Assembly (NCBI GenBank): GCA_031261605.1
Contig: JAISJI010000029.1
Location: 1-38,296 of the forward strand
Direction: 5' to 3'
Length of the DNA: 38,296 nucleotides
Source: Ignavibacteria bacterium
Lineage (GTDB): Bacteria; Bacteroidota; Ignavibacteria; Kapaibacteriales; UBA2268
The position numbers and the translations under genes were made by a program. Shown in pieces: positions 17,801 through 26,318 of this stretch (positions within the stretch are counted from its first letter, which is position 1; each line of letters opens with the position of its first letter). The notes under the pieces were generated by a model, which saw nothing but the letters and a program-made list of their open reading frames with translations, searched no databases and was not told the origin of the DNA.

Positions 17801-20800
17801 GTTATCAAATGTATTATTCTTGTTATACATTGGAACTATTGTTGTGCCATTTTCTACCATTCCGCCCATTCCTAATGAAACGATACCATAACCAAAGCCA
17901 CTTATAATATTTCCTTGAACTGTGTTATTATTCGCATTCATTTTATCTAAGGAATACATTATATTGTTAATTCTTGCGGCTGGCAATGGGAAGTTCCTTA
18001 TAAATACTCCTGATGATATTGCTTTTGATGTCAATCCATCATCAGACAAATTATCCGCATAAGTAAATTCCTCTGTATTTGAATTATATGTGACCAATGG
18101 TATATCCGCTGCATATCCTGCTGTCGGCTCTGAAACGCCATCCATTCTACAATTCTTTATTGTTATATTATGCGAGCCAGCATCTAAATAAAATGGTACC
18201 GCAAATCCTTTACCTCTATAACTCTTAGCGCCTTGCAATATTATCTGTATATTCTTACGAACACCACCATCAAATGTGATGTAGCCATTTGAATTACCAT
18301 AATACTTCTTATATACTGGGTCAGTCACTACATTCACAGCGGCTGAATCATTTGTAGTCGTATATGCTTGTCCAAATACTATTCCATATCCATCTTGATT
18401 TGTAATTCTAAATTGTATCGGAGTTTGCTCGCCCATCAATATATCACTCGGCTGGAATGTTATTGTTGCATTTGGTCCGGCTCCTTCTATACGAGAACGG
18501 AAATCTGGTGCTAATTGTGTAACACCATCAAATATATATTGGTTATCAATCAATTTGAATACAACATTACCTCCTACTCCTTTTCTAAATAAATCCGCTA
18601 CTGCTGCGTTAAATGTTGAATATGTTCCGCCTTGACCTATTGTCATTGTTCCTACTAAACCCGGCTGAACATTAACTGTGTAAGTATATACCAATTCTTC
18701 GCCATTCGCCTGCATTATCGTAAATACAAAATAATATGCTCCTACTTCCGTTGGAACAAACAGTTTGTTAAATCTAAAATTCGACGGTGTGCTAGTTACA
18801 TTATCCAAATAACTATTATCTGTATATACAATCATTGTATCTGCTCCCAAAATACGTGTAACGACTAAACTAGCAGCAGAACCATTTATGTCCTCTGTTC
18901 CTAAATTTGTTATGCTAAATGTAGGTGTGCTTGGATAGCGATACGATGTTGCTTCTGGCGTAACCAATGCTGGCTTTGGTAAATTGTATGGCTCGGTAAT
19001 ACGGAAATACATTGGCTCGCCACTCTTAGGCCATCCGTCATTCGTCAATATTGCATCCGTATTACCAGGATTAAGTGCGCGGATGGATGCTGTAATCATA
19101 TAATTACCTACTGCCATATCTGATGTAATCAACTTATTCGTTGTTACTATTTGGCGAACAGTAAGCGGATTTAGCGGATTAGTTGTAGTAGTAAAAGTAT
19201 CTATAAATGTTTTACTTGTTGGACCAATTATTTCTGCTGTAAATTCCAATGAATAGATTGGATGAATTCCATTATTACGCATTTGGTACTCTAATGGTAA
19301 TTCATATCCCTTTGAAACAGAATAGAGATAAGAAGCCGACGGAACCGGACTTGTATGTGGAACTAACACTGCCTCTAACTCAGTATCATATTCATAAGTC
19401 ACATAGAAATGCTCCGTTATGTAACTCATCGGCGAAAGTTGATTATCAAAAGTCACCTCCACTGTATATGTTCCTGCTGGCAACACATTTGTATTTATCA
19501 AACCGGCATTAGCGCTACCATTAGGATAAGTTGCGCTACCGGTTGTATATTTGAAATTATACAAATATACTGCACCTACATTACTTCCACCTATTGTAAT
19601 CTCTGGACTACCTAACGAATCCGTTGCTTGATATATAACTACACCAGATGGATTCTTTATCAAATAGGTTATTATTGGCGGCGGGGCTACTGATAATGCA
19701 CGATAAGTAAGAATACCAGGATATTGGCTCACTGTCAATGGACGACCAACTAATAGTTGTGTTCCATCTGCTGGAACTACGCCTCTATACTCTGCTTGTG
19801 GCAACAATATTTCGAATGTCGAAATGAGATTATTCACAAATTCATTATTCAGATAATATCTTACATCAACTCTATACTCACCTGCCTCCGGCGAACTCAT
19901 ATTAAATATTCCATTGCTTCCTGCATACATACCTTCTGCCATTGGAACGCGAGATGTTATCTCTGTTCCAAAATCTGGACCTAACAATATTAGGGTATCT
20001 CCTGCTCCCATACCGCTCTTTGCACGATATACGACTACATTATCTGATAATCTCGTTATGGTATATGAGTATTGACCCGGCGAGCCAAAACTCTTTTCCT
20101 TAAAATAGATAATGCCAGGATTTTGTGCTACCGGCATTGTTATACCTGCATAATAAGTAGAATTATGCTCCGGATAAATACCTCGCAATTCATTAACACC
20201 AAACCCCTCCACATTCAAGCGGGCATTCAAATTATATGCATTATCTGCCCAATACATAGTAGCAGAAAGAATATCATCTGATGCACTCCTTATATACTCT
20301 GATGTTCCTGCTGGCGTAGGATAAGTAGACCAACCCATAAAATTTAACTCTCCATAAGCATCGTCTGGTTGTTGGTCTGCCATCATTACCACTGCTATAT
20401 TTCCGCCAGTGTACTCAAATGAATTATCAAAAGTGTAAGTATACCATTGCTCAATATCAACAAAATCGTCCATTGTATAATTGGTGAGCACAGTGGTAAA
20501 GCCATTTGCTTCCCAAGCAGCAACGTTCGCATCGCCAAAAGAATTGAACGACGGTGGAATAACATCACCCGGATTAGTAGTTGTTGTAGAAACATTTTTC
20601 AGCAGAATGGATATATCGTGCATTGGCGATGACGGACCATAAACTGCATCTATATTTAGAACAACCCATAGAGACAATTCATTTATAATACCCGGATTAC
20701 TATTGATCTGCTCTGCGGTGTAAATGACAACTGTGCGTGTATTGTTCCAATACCCGATAAAATCACTAAATGTCATAGCATCCGTTACCGCATCTCCTGT

Positions 20801-20941
20801 GACTGGGTCATACGGACCGATATACCGATACTCTGCGAGTAGGGAATTAGTGTTACTTACCGACAATACGCACATACCTACTAACAAGAGAAGCGCTGTC
20901 GCAAATAACGATTTGATTTTTGAAAATTGATAAATCTTCAT
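14828..20941 (-). CDS. Giant T9SS-secreted surface protein with beta-helix region
   Basis: This 2037-residue protein begins with a signal peptide (residues 1 to about 36). Residues of about 40-250 form an accessory domain. Two related segments follow, starting LRGIYPEHNSTYYAGITMPV and YRGVVPADGTQLLVGRPLTV, then further Ig-like stretches to about 750. From about 780 to 1260 there is a parallel beta-helix pattern, opened by GQGGTYSTFNAAVADLF and with runs such as NITIKNCRMDG and NNTFDNNYISNVYCAGIFLG. An Ig/CARDB-like part (about 1500-1600) precedes a segment with AVIWSDGHDKSLSYWEKESL that resembles a flavodoxin/amidotransferase-like fold. The last 85 residues (SPNPASDRTNVEYSVS to the Arg end) form a T9SS type A sorting domain. 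It is probably displayed on the cell surface; binding and adhesion are inferences. AAAGGT precedes the ATG. Confidence 0.88.
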   Translation of the reverse strand: MKIYQFSKIKSLFATALLLLVGMCVLSVSNTNSLLAEYRYIGPYDPVTGDAVTDAMTFSDFIGYWNNTRTVVIYTAEQINSNPGIINELSLWVVLNIDAVYGPSSPMHDISILLKNVSTTTTNPGDVIPPSFNSFGDANVAAWEANGFTTVLTNYTMDDFVDIEQWYTYTFDNSFEYTGGNIAVVMMADQQPDDAYGELNFMGWSTYPTPAGTSEYIRSASDDILSATMYWADNAYNLNARLNVEGFGVNELRGIYPEHNSTYYAGITMPVAQNPGIIYFKEKSFGSPGQYSYTITRLSDNVVVYRAKSGMGAGDTLILLGPDFGTEITSRVPMAEGMYAGSNGIFNMSSPEAGEYRVDVRYYLNNEFVNNLISTFEILLPQAEYRGVVPADGTQLLVGRPLTVSQYPGILTYRALSVAPPPIITYLIKNPSGVVIYQATDSLGSPEITIGGSNVGAVYLYNFKYTTGSATYPNGSANAGLINTNVLPAGTYTVEVTFDNQLSPMSYITEHFYVTYEYDTELEAVLVPHTSPVPSASYLYSVSKGYELPLEYQMRNNGIHPIYSLEFTAEIIGPTSKTFIDTFTTTTNPLNPLTVRQIVTTNKLITSDMAVGNYMITASIRALNPGNTDAILTNDGWPKSGEPMYFRITEPYNLPKPALVTPEATSYRYPSTPTFSITNLGTEDINGSAASLVVTRILGADTMIVYTDNSYLDNVTSTPSNFRFNKLFVPTEVGAYYFVFTIMQANGEELVYTYTVNVQPGLVGTMTIGQGGTYSTFNAAVADLFRKGVGGNVVFKLIDNQYIFDGVTQLAPDFRSRIEGAGPNATITFQPSDILMGEQTPIQFRITNQDGYGIVFGQAYTTTNDSAAVNVVTDPVYKKYYGNSNGYITFDGGVRKNIQIILQGAKSYRGKGFAVPFYLDAGSHNITIKNCRMDGVSEPTAGYAADIPLVTYNSNTEEFTYADNLSDDGLTSKAISSGVFIRNFPLPAARINNIMYSLDKMNANNNTVQGNIISGFGYGIVSLGMGGMVENGTTIVPMYNKNNTFDNNYISNVYCAGIFLGFEENAKVSHNRISGVVGGLTAQLPTAGIMLGREVRDVNLMDGLDLSYNNLNAVIERNEIDNVASDVTSSGIYIVEPSVSLTLNSVVFPIPAEVGTYKLTNNLIYGITYKTRTQPSNRYGISITPCELSDVRREVNASLFNNTILMDDIAGTSTGIVTTQNAIAAIRLFDLTKYDVVNNATYLRIDNTVNYDYAAGFAIKGQNPQVGKVNIDYNSFYLDRIRTSYGTYATSAIQTYVRFFELDNRGRLVDNGGFASEYNTLRNWINWTRMDKHSVVYNFNADLASRRYNFTTDLAGRYNILRMNDTTIANTVSLLDRGLLLTDVTVDIDNKSRAILGKGYNIGAIDFTSKRYLRDIEIRNITAPAAYMNNSSTNKFNDAEYIMLHKKEAVVVKALVRNNGQNYISDVPITCSITGGNAIIPQTQKVSLAVGEEQELLFFTDSTFRPTPYEQLGTSNPPIPEFSNMMTTVTPVYTIRVDVDAAFTTNRDEYPANNTYTSKARFFVPQAKLNLLVSAENSHVSLYDGKNPNRTEQDIVAGKLNYDTLVKALNNLGFTLIGSETDPLGSYTFDVLERTGWESRNINYSVYNAVIWSDGHDKSLSYWEKESLINYANSGTPTHKTSLILASQEILRENNDLTDKLNKELQDNVLRANHPTNYTTTPIQIKGLNHNIGYVIDVAETGYVGVDTMTTLVDAFPEPSQFRMIDTNYGKNFIAYYFLNNNTINMKPNNTLGLEKWVSCVASKMIDRNVVFTAIDWRHLKNATAFLSGIFNDIGDEFNYDEPTLAVVLSAFDATPIGKKVALNWATASEYNTSNFEVQRANVSNNIIGLFDVVGTQQANGFTTSESNYDLFDTDVNYGYKYAYRLKINDFNGNYKYSDTKLVSINYSANAIFGEASPNPASDRTNVEYSVSKDAMVLITLNDITGNTLMTLHNGNISAGVHNISIDVSKLPSGTYNVMFIIDGKLIEKSTMFTVAR

Positions 20942-21008
20942 TGAAAATACCTTTTAATTAATTTATATAATAAGAATAATCTGTTTTTTGTGCTATAAAC
21001 ACTTTTAC

Positions 21009-21016
21009 CAAATATA
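21009..21016 (-). promoter_or_regulatory. Candidate -7 box for the giant surface protein gene
   Basis: Read on the minus strand this is TATATTTG, matching the Bacteroidota TAnnTTTG element, about 68 bases before the ATG. It lies in the divergent intergenic region shared with the barrel protein. No clear -33 element was identified. Confidence 0.35.
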
Positions 21017-21126
21017 AATATAACATTTCATTTTTAATTCACAAAACATTTAGCATAAACTTTTATTAACAAATACACCTTTTCTATATATTATTGCTCT
21101 CTGAGCAAATAATATGTGAATTTTTT

Positions 21127-21156
21127 TTGACATAAACAAAAATATCTTTGTATTAT
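21127..21156 (+). promoter_or_regulatory. Candidate promoter of the outer-membrane barrel gene
   Basis: TTGACA at 21127-21132, an 18-base spacer and TATTAT at 21151-21156 make a good general sigma-70 promoter. A TAnnTTTG match (TATCTTTG, 21143-21150) overlaps it. Either predicts a leader of roughly 50-60 bases before the TTG start at 21214. Confidence 0.5.
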
Positions 21157-21213
21157 GGTGAAAAAAAAGTATATTACGAATATTATTTGTTGCAACTACT
21201 TTATCGGCTCGCA

Positions 21214-22185
21214 TTGAAACGCTATTTAATTTTCTCTATCGCAATGTCTATCTGCACATTTGCATACTTACACGCCCAGCCAATCAGTGTGCTAAATAAT
21301 GAGCATTACGAAGATGCAGCAAAGAAAAATAAACAGCAACTATTTGACTTCCGTTTAGAATACAGAAGCAATGTTGCCTCTATGAGATACGACAAAGATG
21401 GAACTGAAATATTAGACGACACATTGCTATTTACCGACTCAAGCGAAGTAGAACACAAATACCCATATACTACCGATTTATCGCAGTATATTTTTAACTT
21501 AAACGTTGGATACATCGGCATAAAAAACTTATCTATTTATGCAAATATGCCGATAATACATACTAACATCTTGGAAAAATTTAGATACGACACAGCCGTC
21601 TCCCAACGATACGAAAGAAATAATGTCTCCAAGACATACATTGATGGCGTTCATCTTAATGCCGCATATAGATTTGACTTTAATTATGTGGATGTTAATT
21701 TGCTCGGAGGATTGTTCCTTCCATTCTACAACTATGATAAAAATACCGACTCATTAGATTTGCCGATTAACAACAAATCCATTGAACTCGGCAAAGCATT
21801 TGAAACAAAAATTGGCGCGATTATTGACGTAAATATCAAACCGGTTCGGCTATCTCTTGGCGCCGTATTCAACCAGCGAAGCGAGGACTTCACTAATAGA
21901 ATGCTCTACAACTTCCGTGCCGGTCTTAATAGCGTAGCCAATACTGAGATATACGCCAACCTCACTTATTGCTCTCCTATCGGCGACTACGAAGAGAAGT
22001 ATAAAGCAACTTATTGGCGACAAGTGCTATGGGAACGATACCTAAATATTGACATCGGCTTCTCTATGTATTTCTCTGAAAGCATTTACGCTAATGTTGC
22101 ATACGCTGTTAAACTATTGGGCGAAAATTCCATAGCAACACGACAATTTAGCATTAACCTCGGTTACATTCTATACCAAAACTAA
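21214..22185 (+). CDS. Putative outer-membrane beta-barrel protein
   Basis: I propose the TTG at 21214 as start because it yields a textbook signal peptide, MKRYLIFSIAMSICTFAYLHAQ, with cleavage after AxAQ-type HAQ. Upstream in-frame codons give an unlikely Tyr-rich stretch. The 323-residue protein has alternating amphipathic strands with aromatic girdles (YRFDFNYVDVNLLGGLFLPF, LSIYANMPIIHT, LNIDIGFSMYFSESIYANVAYAV) and ends FSINLGYILYQN, with aromatic residues near the C-terminus as expected for an outer-membrane barrel. No family is recognised; a transporter-like or MetA-pathway-type outer-membrane protein is possible. It is head-to-head with the giant surface protein gene and 49 bases upstream of a LOG-like gene. 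Confidence 0.65.
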   Translation: MKRYLIFSIAMSICTFAYLHAQPISVLNNEHYEDAAKKNKQQLFDFRLEYRSNVASMRYDKDGTEILDDTLLFTDSSEVEHKYPYTTDLSQYIFNLNVGYIGIKNLSIYANMPIIHTNILEKFRYDTAVSQRYERNNVSKTYIDGVHLNAAYRFDFNYVDVNLLGGLFLPFYNYDKNTDSLDLPINNKSIELGKAFETKIGAIIDVNIKPVRLSLGAVFNQRSEDFTNRMLYNFRAGLNSVANTEIYANLTYCSPIGDYEEKYKATYWRQVLWERYLNIDIGFSMYFSESIYANVAYAVKLLGENSIATRQFSINLGYILYQN

Positions 22186-22234
22186 AGAATACACTAATAT
22201 AATTATTTTATACATATACTAAAAGGTACTTAAA

Positions 22235-22768
22235 ATGGCAAAAATATTCATTGAAGGTAATGAAAGCTGCGCTGTAGATGGCGAAGATTGGAAAAATGCC
22301 GAACTACTTGGATTCGAACTATCCAAACGTGGTCATACTATTGTTAGCTCTGCTCGTAAAGGCATCGCCGAAGCGGCTTTTGTCGGAGCAATTAGAGGTA
22401 ATGATAACTCTACTCGCATCGCTATTGACTGCAGCGAAATCAATCTGCCGCGAACTACTAAATTCACTAAAGAAATCATCGCCGATAATTTCTTTGATAT
22501 GAAGATGAAAAATTGCATCAACTCTGATGCCTTTATCTTTATGCCCGGAGGATTCGCCGTCCTATCTAATCTATCTATCATACTACAACTCAAACAACTC
22601 GAACTTATGGGCAACAAGCCCGTTGTATGTGTGGGCGACCAACTTGAAGAAGGTCTTAATATTTTCGGATTCTACAACGAAGAAGTTGTCGATAGTTTTT
22701 TGAACATCCACTTCATCGATACTATCAACGAAGCCATTGATATTGTTGAAAAGCATTTTAGAAAATAA
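22235..22768 (+). CDS. LOG/SLOG-like Rossmann protein with altered active-site motif
   Basis: This 177-residue cytoplasmic protein has the layout of the LOG (lysine decarboxylase-like, SLOG) superfamily: an IFIEGNES opening strand, ELSKRGHTIVSSARKGIAEAAFVGA at about residues 28-52, and FIFMPGGFAVLSNLSIILQL at about 100-119, followed by GNKPVVCVG. True LOG phosphoribohydrolases have PGGxGTxxE. Here the Gly-Thr and the catalytic Glu are replaced (PGGFAVLSNL), so hydrolysis of nucleoside monophosphates is doubtful and a nucleotide-binding or sensing role is more likely. The ATG follows AAAGGT. It may be co-transcribed with the barrel gene and is closed by the hairpin at 22788-22814. Confidence 0.65.
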   Translation: MAKIFIEGNESCAVDGEDWKNAELLGFELSKRGHTIVSSARKGIAEAAFVGAIRGNDNSTRIAIDCSEINLPRTTKFTKEIIADNFFDMKMKNCINSDAFIFMPGGFAVLSNLSIILQLKQLELMGNKPVVCVGDQLEEGLNIFGFYNEEVVDSFLNIHFIDTINEAIDIVEKHFRK

Positions 22769-22787
22769 AATCGCTTACTGAGAGAAG

Positions 22788-22814
22788 ACGCCATACCTAA
22801 CTTAGATATGGCGT
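22788..22814 (+). terminator. Terminator after the LOG-like gene
   Basis: An 8-bp outer stem (22788-22795 with 22807-22814) is followed by TCTTTCT. Inner bases can extend the stem past one mismatch. It starts 20 bases after the stop. Confidence 0.65.
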
Positions 22815-22822
22815 TCTTTCTG

Positions 22823-22860
22823 TTGCATTCCCAATCCTTGCATTCCTCATCCTTGCATTT
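22823..22860. repeat. Short 15-bp tandem repeat
   Basis: Two 15-base units (22823-22837, 22838-22852) differ at two positions and are followed by a third partial unit beginning TTGCATT. They lie between the LOG-like gene terminator and the end of gmk. It may be a slippage product with no assigned function. Confidence 0.6.
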
Positions 22861-22870
22861 TTGCTTTTAA

Positions 22871-23419
22871 CTATATCTCTAATATCCGCTCCACTTCCCT
22901 AAGCGTCTCACTCAATACATCATTCACTATCACATAATCAAAATCCTTACTCAAATATATCTCTTCGGCTGCTCTATTTAATCGCCTATTTATTTGCACG
23001 GCTGTCTCTGTATTCCGTTTCTCTAAACGTTCACGCAATACCTCCATACTTGGTGGCTGTAAAAAAATAAGCATAGTGTCATCACCATACTCATCACGTA
23101 TTGAATACGCTCCCTTCACATCTATATCAAACAGCACCACACTTCCCTTCGCTGTTATACGCTCTACCTCCGATTTCAGCGTCCCATACAGATTCCCAAA
23201 TATCTCCTCATACTCTATAAACTCACCATTAGCAATTCTTCGTTCAAATTCCTCTCGCTCTAAAAAATGGTAATGCTGCCCATCTACTTCACCTTCACGC
23301 TTTGGGCGCGTTGTGCTTGATATGGAGAACTCTACATTGGAACACTTTTGCAGAATATGATTAGATACTACGGTCTTTCCACCGCCACTTGGTGCGGATA
23401 ATACAATTATTTTTTTCAT
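22871..23419 (-). CDS. gmk: Guanylate kinase
   Basis: It phosphorylates GMP to GDP with ATP in the cytoplasm, an essential step in GTP and dGTP supply. The 182-residue protein has the P-loop APSGGGKT at residues 9-16. The GMP-binding segment includes SISSTTRPKREGEVDGQHYHFL at about 33-54 and the EYEEIFGNLYGT region at about 74-85, and FDIDVKGA lies at about 97-104. LEKRNTET and INRRLNRAAEE form the lid. The length is normal. It is last in the minus-strand run that starts with the propeller gene, 22 bases after pdxB. Confidence 0.95.
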   Translation of the reverse strand: MKKIIVLSAPSGGGKTVVSNHILQKCSNVEFSISSTTRPKREGEVDGQHYHFLEREEFERRIANGEFIEYEEIFGNLYGTLKSEVERITAKGSVVLFDIDVKGAYSIRDEYGDDTMLIFLQPPSMEVLRERLEKRNTETAVQINRRLNRAAEEIYLSKDFDYVIVNDVLSETLREVERILEI

Positions 23420-23441
23420 ATTAATATCTTAGTATGTAATG

Positions 23442-24548
23442 TTAATTAAATTGTGGCAATTTCAATATTTCATTTCGTTCCGGATAATTCGCTCGTGCAT
23501 TTTTGAAGTAACGCGTAAACTTATCATCAGACAACTCGTAATTCGCTTTCATCTCCATTGAGGTCTTTATTAATCCTCGAGATGCAGTCAAGCCCAAAAA
23601 CAAATTCATATAATAAACCGAATGCAACCTATCCATCATATATGGATGCGAAACATCATTTATATGAGCAAGCACATCCTCCTTCGGAATGTTAAGCGAA
23701 TACAACGCATTCAATTTATCTATAATCATCGGCGTAGAATTCCCCTTCCCCTGCAATGAATGCCCTGCTATATGCGGCGTAGCAATTAACGCTCTGTCTA
23801 TCAACTCCCTATACTTAACCATCGGCTCATCTAGCCAAACATCTATCGCATAAGTAAGTGCATCCCCCCTCTGCAATAGCGCAGCACCATCATATACATC
23901 ACCTCTCGCCGCCAAGATAAGCAATGAACCCGCTTTAACTCGCCCTATGCGTTCCGCACTCAACAAATTGTATGTCGGATACACACTATCTTTTGTGCTT
24001 GGAACGTGCATTGTAAGCACCTCGCAACGCTCAACTAATTCATCTATATCACAGAACTCAACTCCATCCTTTCGCTCTACCAATGGGTCACACACAACAT
24101 AACGAATACCCATCAAATCCAAGTATCTTGCTACCTTTGTTCCGATATTTCCATATCCAATTATTCCAACTAACTTATCCGTCAACCCACTAAACTCATT
24201 GAAATGCGACCAATACAAAATAGAGAACACTACATATTCCGCTACCGAATTACTATTCGCTCCCAATGTCGCATAAAACTCTATGCCATTTCGTTGTAAG
24301 TAATTCGTATCCACGTGGTCAATACCGGTTGTAGCTGTTGCTACAAACTTAACATTCGTTCCAGCAAGCAGTTCCTCATTCACCTTAATCGTAGAGCGAC
24401 ATAGTAACGCCTCTGTCCCCGTATTCCGCAAATCCTCATTGCTCAAATTCGCATACACGTATGTATTGACGACATTTTTTTCTCTACAACCATCTGCTGT
24501 CAGACAATCATAGAGCATAGGAATATTGCTATCTACTGTAAAAATCAT
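23442..24548 (-). CDS. pdxB: Erythronate-4-phosphate dehydrogenase
   Basis: PdxB oxidises 4-phosphoerythronate in the DXP-dependent route to pyridoxal phosphate. The 368-residue protein is a D-2-hydroxyacid dehydrogenase. It has ATATTGIDHVD at about residues 70-80 and the NAD-binding GYGNIG at 131-136. The catalytic triad candidates are Arg215 (AARGD), Glu241 (VWLDEP) and His259 (TPHIAGHS). AGHSLQGKGN at about 261-270 and the extra C-terminal dimerisation region distinguish PdxB from other family members. It lies between clc (13-base gap) and gmk (22-base gap) on the same strand. Confidence 0.9.
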   Translation of the reverse strand: MIFTVDSNIPMLYDCLTADGCREKNVVNTYVYANLSNEDLRNTGTEALLCRSTIKVNEELLAGTNVKFVATATTGIDHVDTNYLQRNGIEFYATLGANSNSVAEYVVFSILYWSHFNEFSGLTDKLVGIIGYGNIGTKVARYLDLMGIRYVVCDPLVERKDGVEFCDIDELVERCEVLTMHVPSTKDSVYPTYNLLSAERIGRVKAGSLLILAARGDVYDGAALLQRGDALTYAIDVWLDEPMVKYRELIDRALIATPHIAGHSLQGKGNSTPMIIDKLNALYSLNIPKEDVLAHINDVSHPYMMDRLHSVYYMNLFLGLTASRGLIKTSMEMKANYELSDDKFTRYFKNARANYPERNEILKLPQFN

Positions 24549-24561
24549 AATTAAAAATAAA

Positions 24562-26313
24562 TTACTTCAATGAAACTTCCACCAACAAATCGCGATACGA
24601 AGTCAGCATCTTTGAACGCGAGATACAACCTATGTATTTCGTTCCTTCCACCACCGGCAAATTCCACGCTCCTGTAAGATTGAACTTAGCCATCACATCC
24701 TCTGCCGTATCCGACTTCTGCACTATTCCAACTGGCTGATGCATTATCGTATCTACCTTTATTTGCTCATACAATTCCTCATCAAACATTATACTACGAA
24801 TATCATCCAAGGAAATCAATCCCATAAAATCGCCATCATCATTAAGCACAATAAAGGTATTCCTGCTTGAATGCGAAACCTCCTTTATTAAATCGCCCAG
24901 AAATCCACAAACGTTCACCGTCTTAAAATCCGTCTCCAATACATCCTCAAACTTCAGCAACGTAAGCACTGCTTTATCCTTGTCGTGCGTCAGTAACTCG
25001 CCTTTATTAGCCAGTCGCTTGGTATATACAGAATATTTTTCGAAGCGGTGAATGGTGATATATGCCACTGTTGTTGTAATTATAATTGGAGCAAACAGAG
25101 TATAGCCACCAGTAATTTCTGCTATTAAGAATATTGCAGTGAGTGGCGATTGCATTATTGCAGATAGCACACCAGCCATTCCAACAAGCGAAAAATTACG
25201 CTGCGATAAGACACCGAGTTCCAAATTATTCACCACTCCGCTAAACAAATATCCTGATATTCCTCCCAAAAACAGCGATGGACCAAACACTCCTCCTACT
25301 CCGCCTGCTCCTGTTGTTAGCGATGATGCAAAGGGCTTCAGCAAAATTATGAGAAAGAGAAAGAGTAGCACAAGCCATTTATCCTCACCCAAATTGTCAA
25401 ACAAACTATTATCAAGCAACATTGATGGATGCTCACTGAACAGATGTGATAACGATTCGTATCCCTCTCCATAAAGCGGTGGAACTAAATATATTATCAG
25501 CCCAAGCAGTATTCCACCTACCGCTATTTTGGTAATCGGATGAACGAATTTGCTAAATCTATTTTCTACAAATTCCATTACAAGCGTAAAATATAAGCCC
25601 ACTATACCGCAGAACAATCCAAGCACCACATAGTATAGCGAATTGTATATGTTAAATTGCTCGAATACAGCAAAGCCAAACACTACATTCTGCCCTAAAA
25701 ACAATGCCGATAGCAATGAGCCGGTAACCGCTGATATTAGTAGTGGTATCAGAGATGCTACGTTCATCTCTATCATCAATACTTCTAATGCAAATATTGT
25801 TCCGGCTATCGGTGCTTTGAATATACTCGCTACAGCAGCAGCAGCACCACAACCAAGCAATAGCGTGCGTGTCCGGTAATTCAAATGAAACAACTGCGCT
25901 ATAGATGAGCCAATGGACGAACCAGTAAGCACTATCGGCGCTTCTAATCCAACTGAACCACCGAAACCAACGGTTAATGCTCCTGCTATTATTGATGTAT
26001 AATTGTTATGATGTGGTAGTTTGCTATCGCACTTTGAGATTGCAAAAAGTGCTTTTGTAATACCGTGTGCTAATGAATCGCGAACAAAGTATTTTACAAA
26101 AAGCACCGTGAGAATAATGCCAATAATCGGAAGTGTGAAATATAAAAAATTGAACGAACCTGCGCCTATGGCAGTTCGGACAAAATGTGCTATGTAATAT
26201 ACTATCGTCTTCAATAGGATGGATGCCGTTGCTGCCAACACTCCTACAAGAATACATAGAATATTAAACCGGGTCTTATCTGGTAGGTTAATCTCTGGTA
26301 TTTTTAACTTCAT
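24562..26313 (-). CDS. ClC-family chloride channel/antiporter with CBS domains
   Basis: This 583-residue inner-membrane protein has the ClC core of many hydrophobic helices (about residues 15-435) followed by two CBS domains (about 450-580), where nucleotides often regulate transport. GSVGLEAPIVLTGSSIGS at about 119-136 contains Glu124, which matches the gating glutamate of GREGP/GKEGP. GAGGVGGVFGPSLFLGG matches the third conserved motif. The first motif, GSGIP in E. coli ClC, is replaced by AHGIT at 82-86, so the central serine and the proline are missing. It could be a Cl-/H+ antiporter or a channel; sequence alone does not decide. Five bases separate it from the propeller gene upstream. 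Confidence 0.88.
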   Translation of the reverse strand: MKLKIPEINLPDKTRFNILCILVGVLAATASILLKTIVYYIAHFVRTAIGAGSFNFLYFTLPIIGIILTVLFVKYFVRDSLAHGITKALFAISKCDSKLPHHNNYTSIIAGALTVGFGGSVGLEAPIVLTGSSIGSSIAQLFHLNYRTRTLLLGCGAAAAVASIFKAPIAGTIFALEVLMIEMNVASLIPLLISAVTGSLLSALFLGQNVVFGFAVFEQFNIYNSLYYVVLGLFCGIVGLYFTLVMEFVENRFSKFVHPITKIAVGGILLGLIIYLVPPLYGEGYESLSHLFSEHPSMLLDNSLFDNLGEDKWLVLLFLFLIILLKPFASSLTTGAGGVGGVFGPSLFLGGISGYLFSGVVNNLELGVLSQRNFSLVGMAGVLSAIMQSPLTAIFLIAEITGGYTLFAPIIITTTVAYITIHRFEKYSVYTKRLANKGELLTHDKDKAVLTLLKFEDVLETDFKTVNVCGFLGDLIKEVSHSSRNTFIVLNDDGDFMGLISLDDIRSIMFDEELYEQIKVDTIMHQPVGIVQKSDTAEDVMAKFNLTGAWNLPVVEGTKYIGCISRSKMLTSYRDLLVEVSLK

Positions 26314-26318
26314 CGCTT

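Noticed and set aside
21214..22185. PorP/SprF-type partner of the giant T9SS protein
   Set aside because: The neighbourhood would fit, but the N-terminal features typical of PorP/SprF are not visible and the giant protein ends in a type A rather than type B sorting domain.
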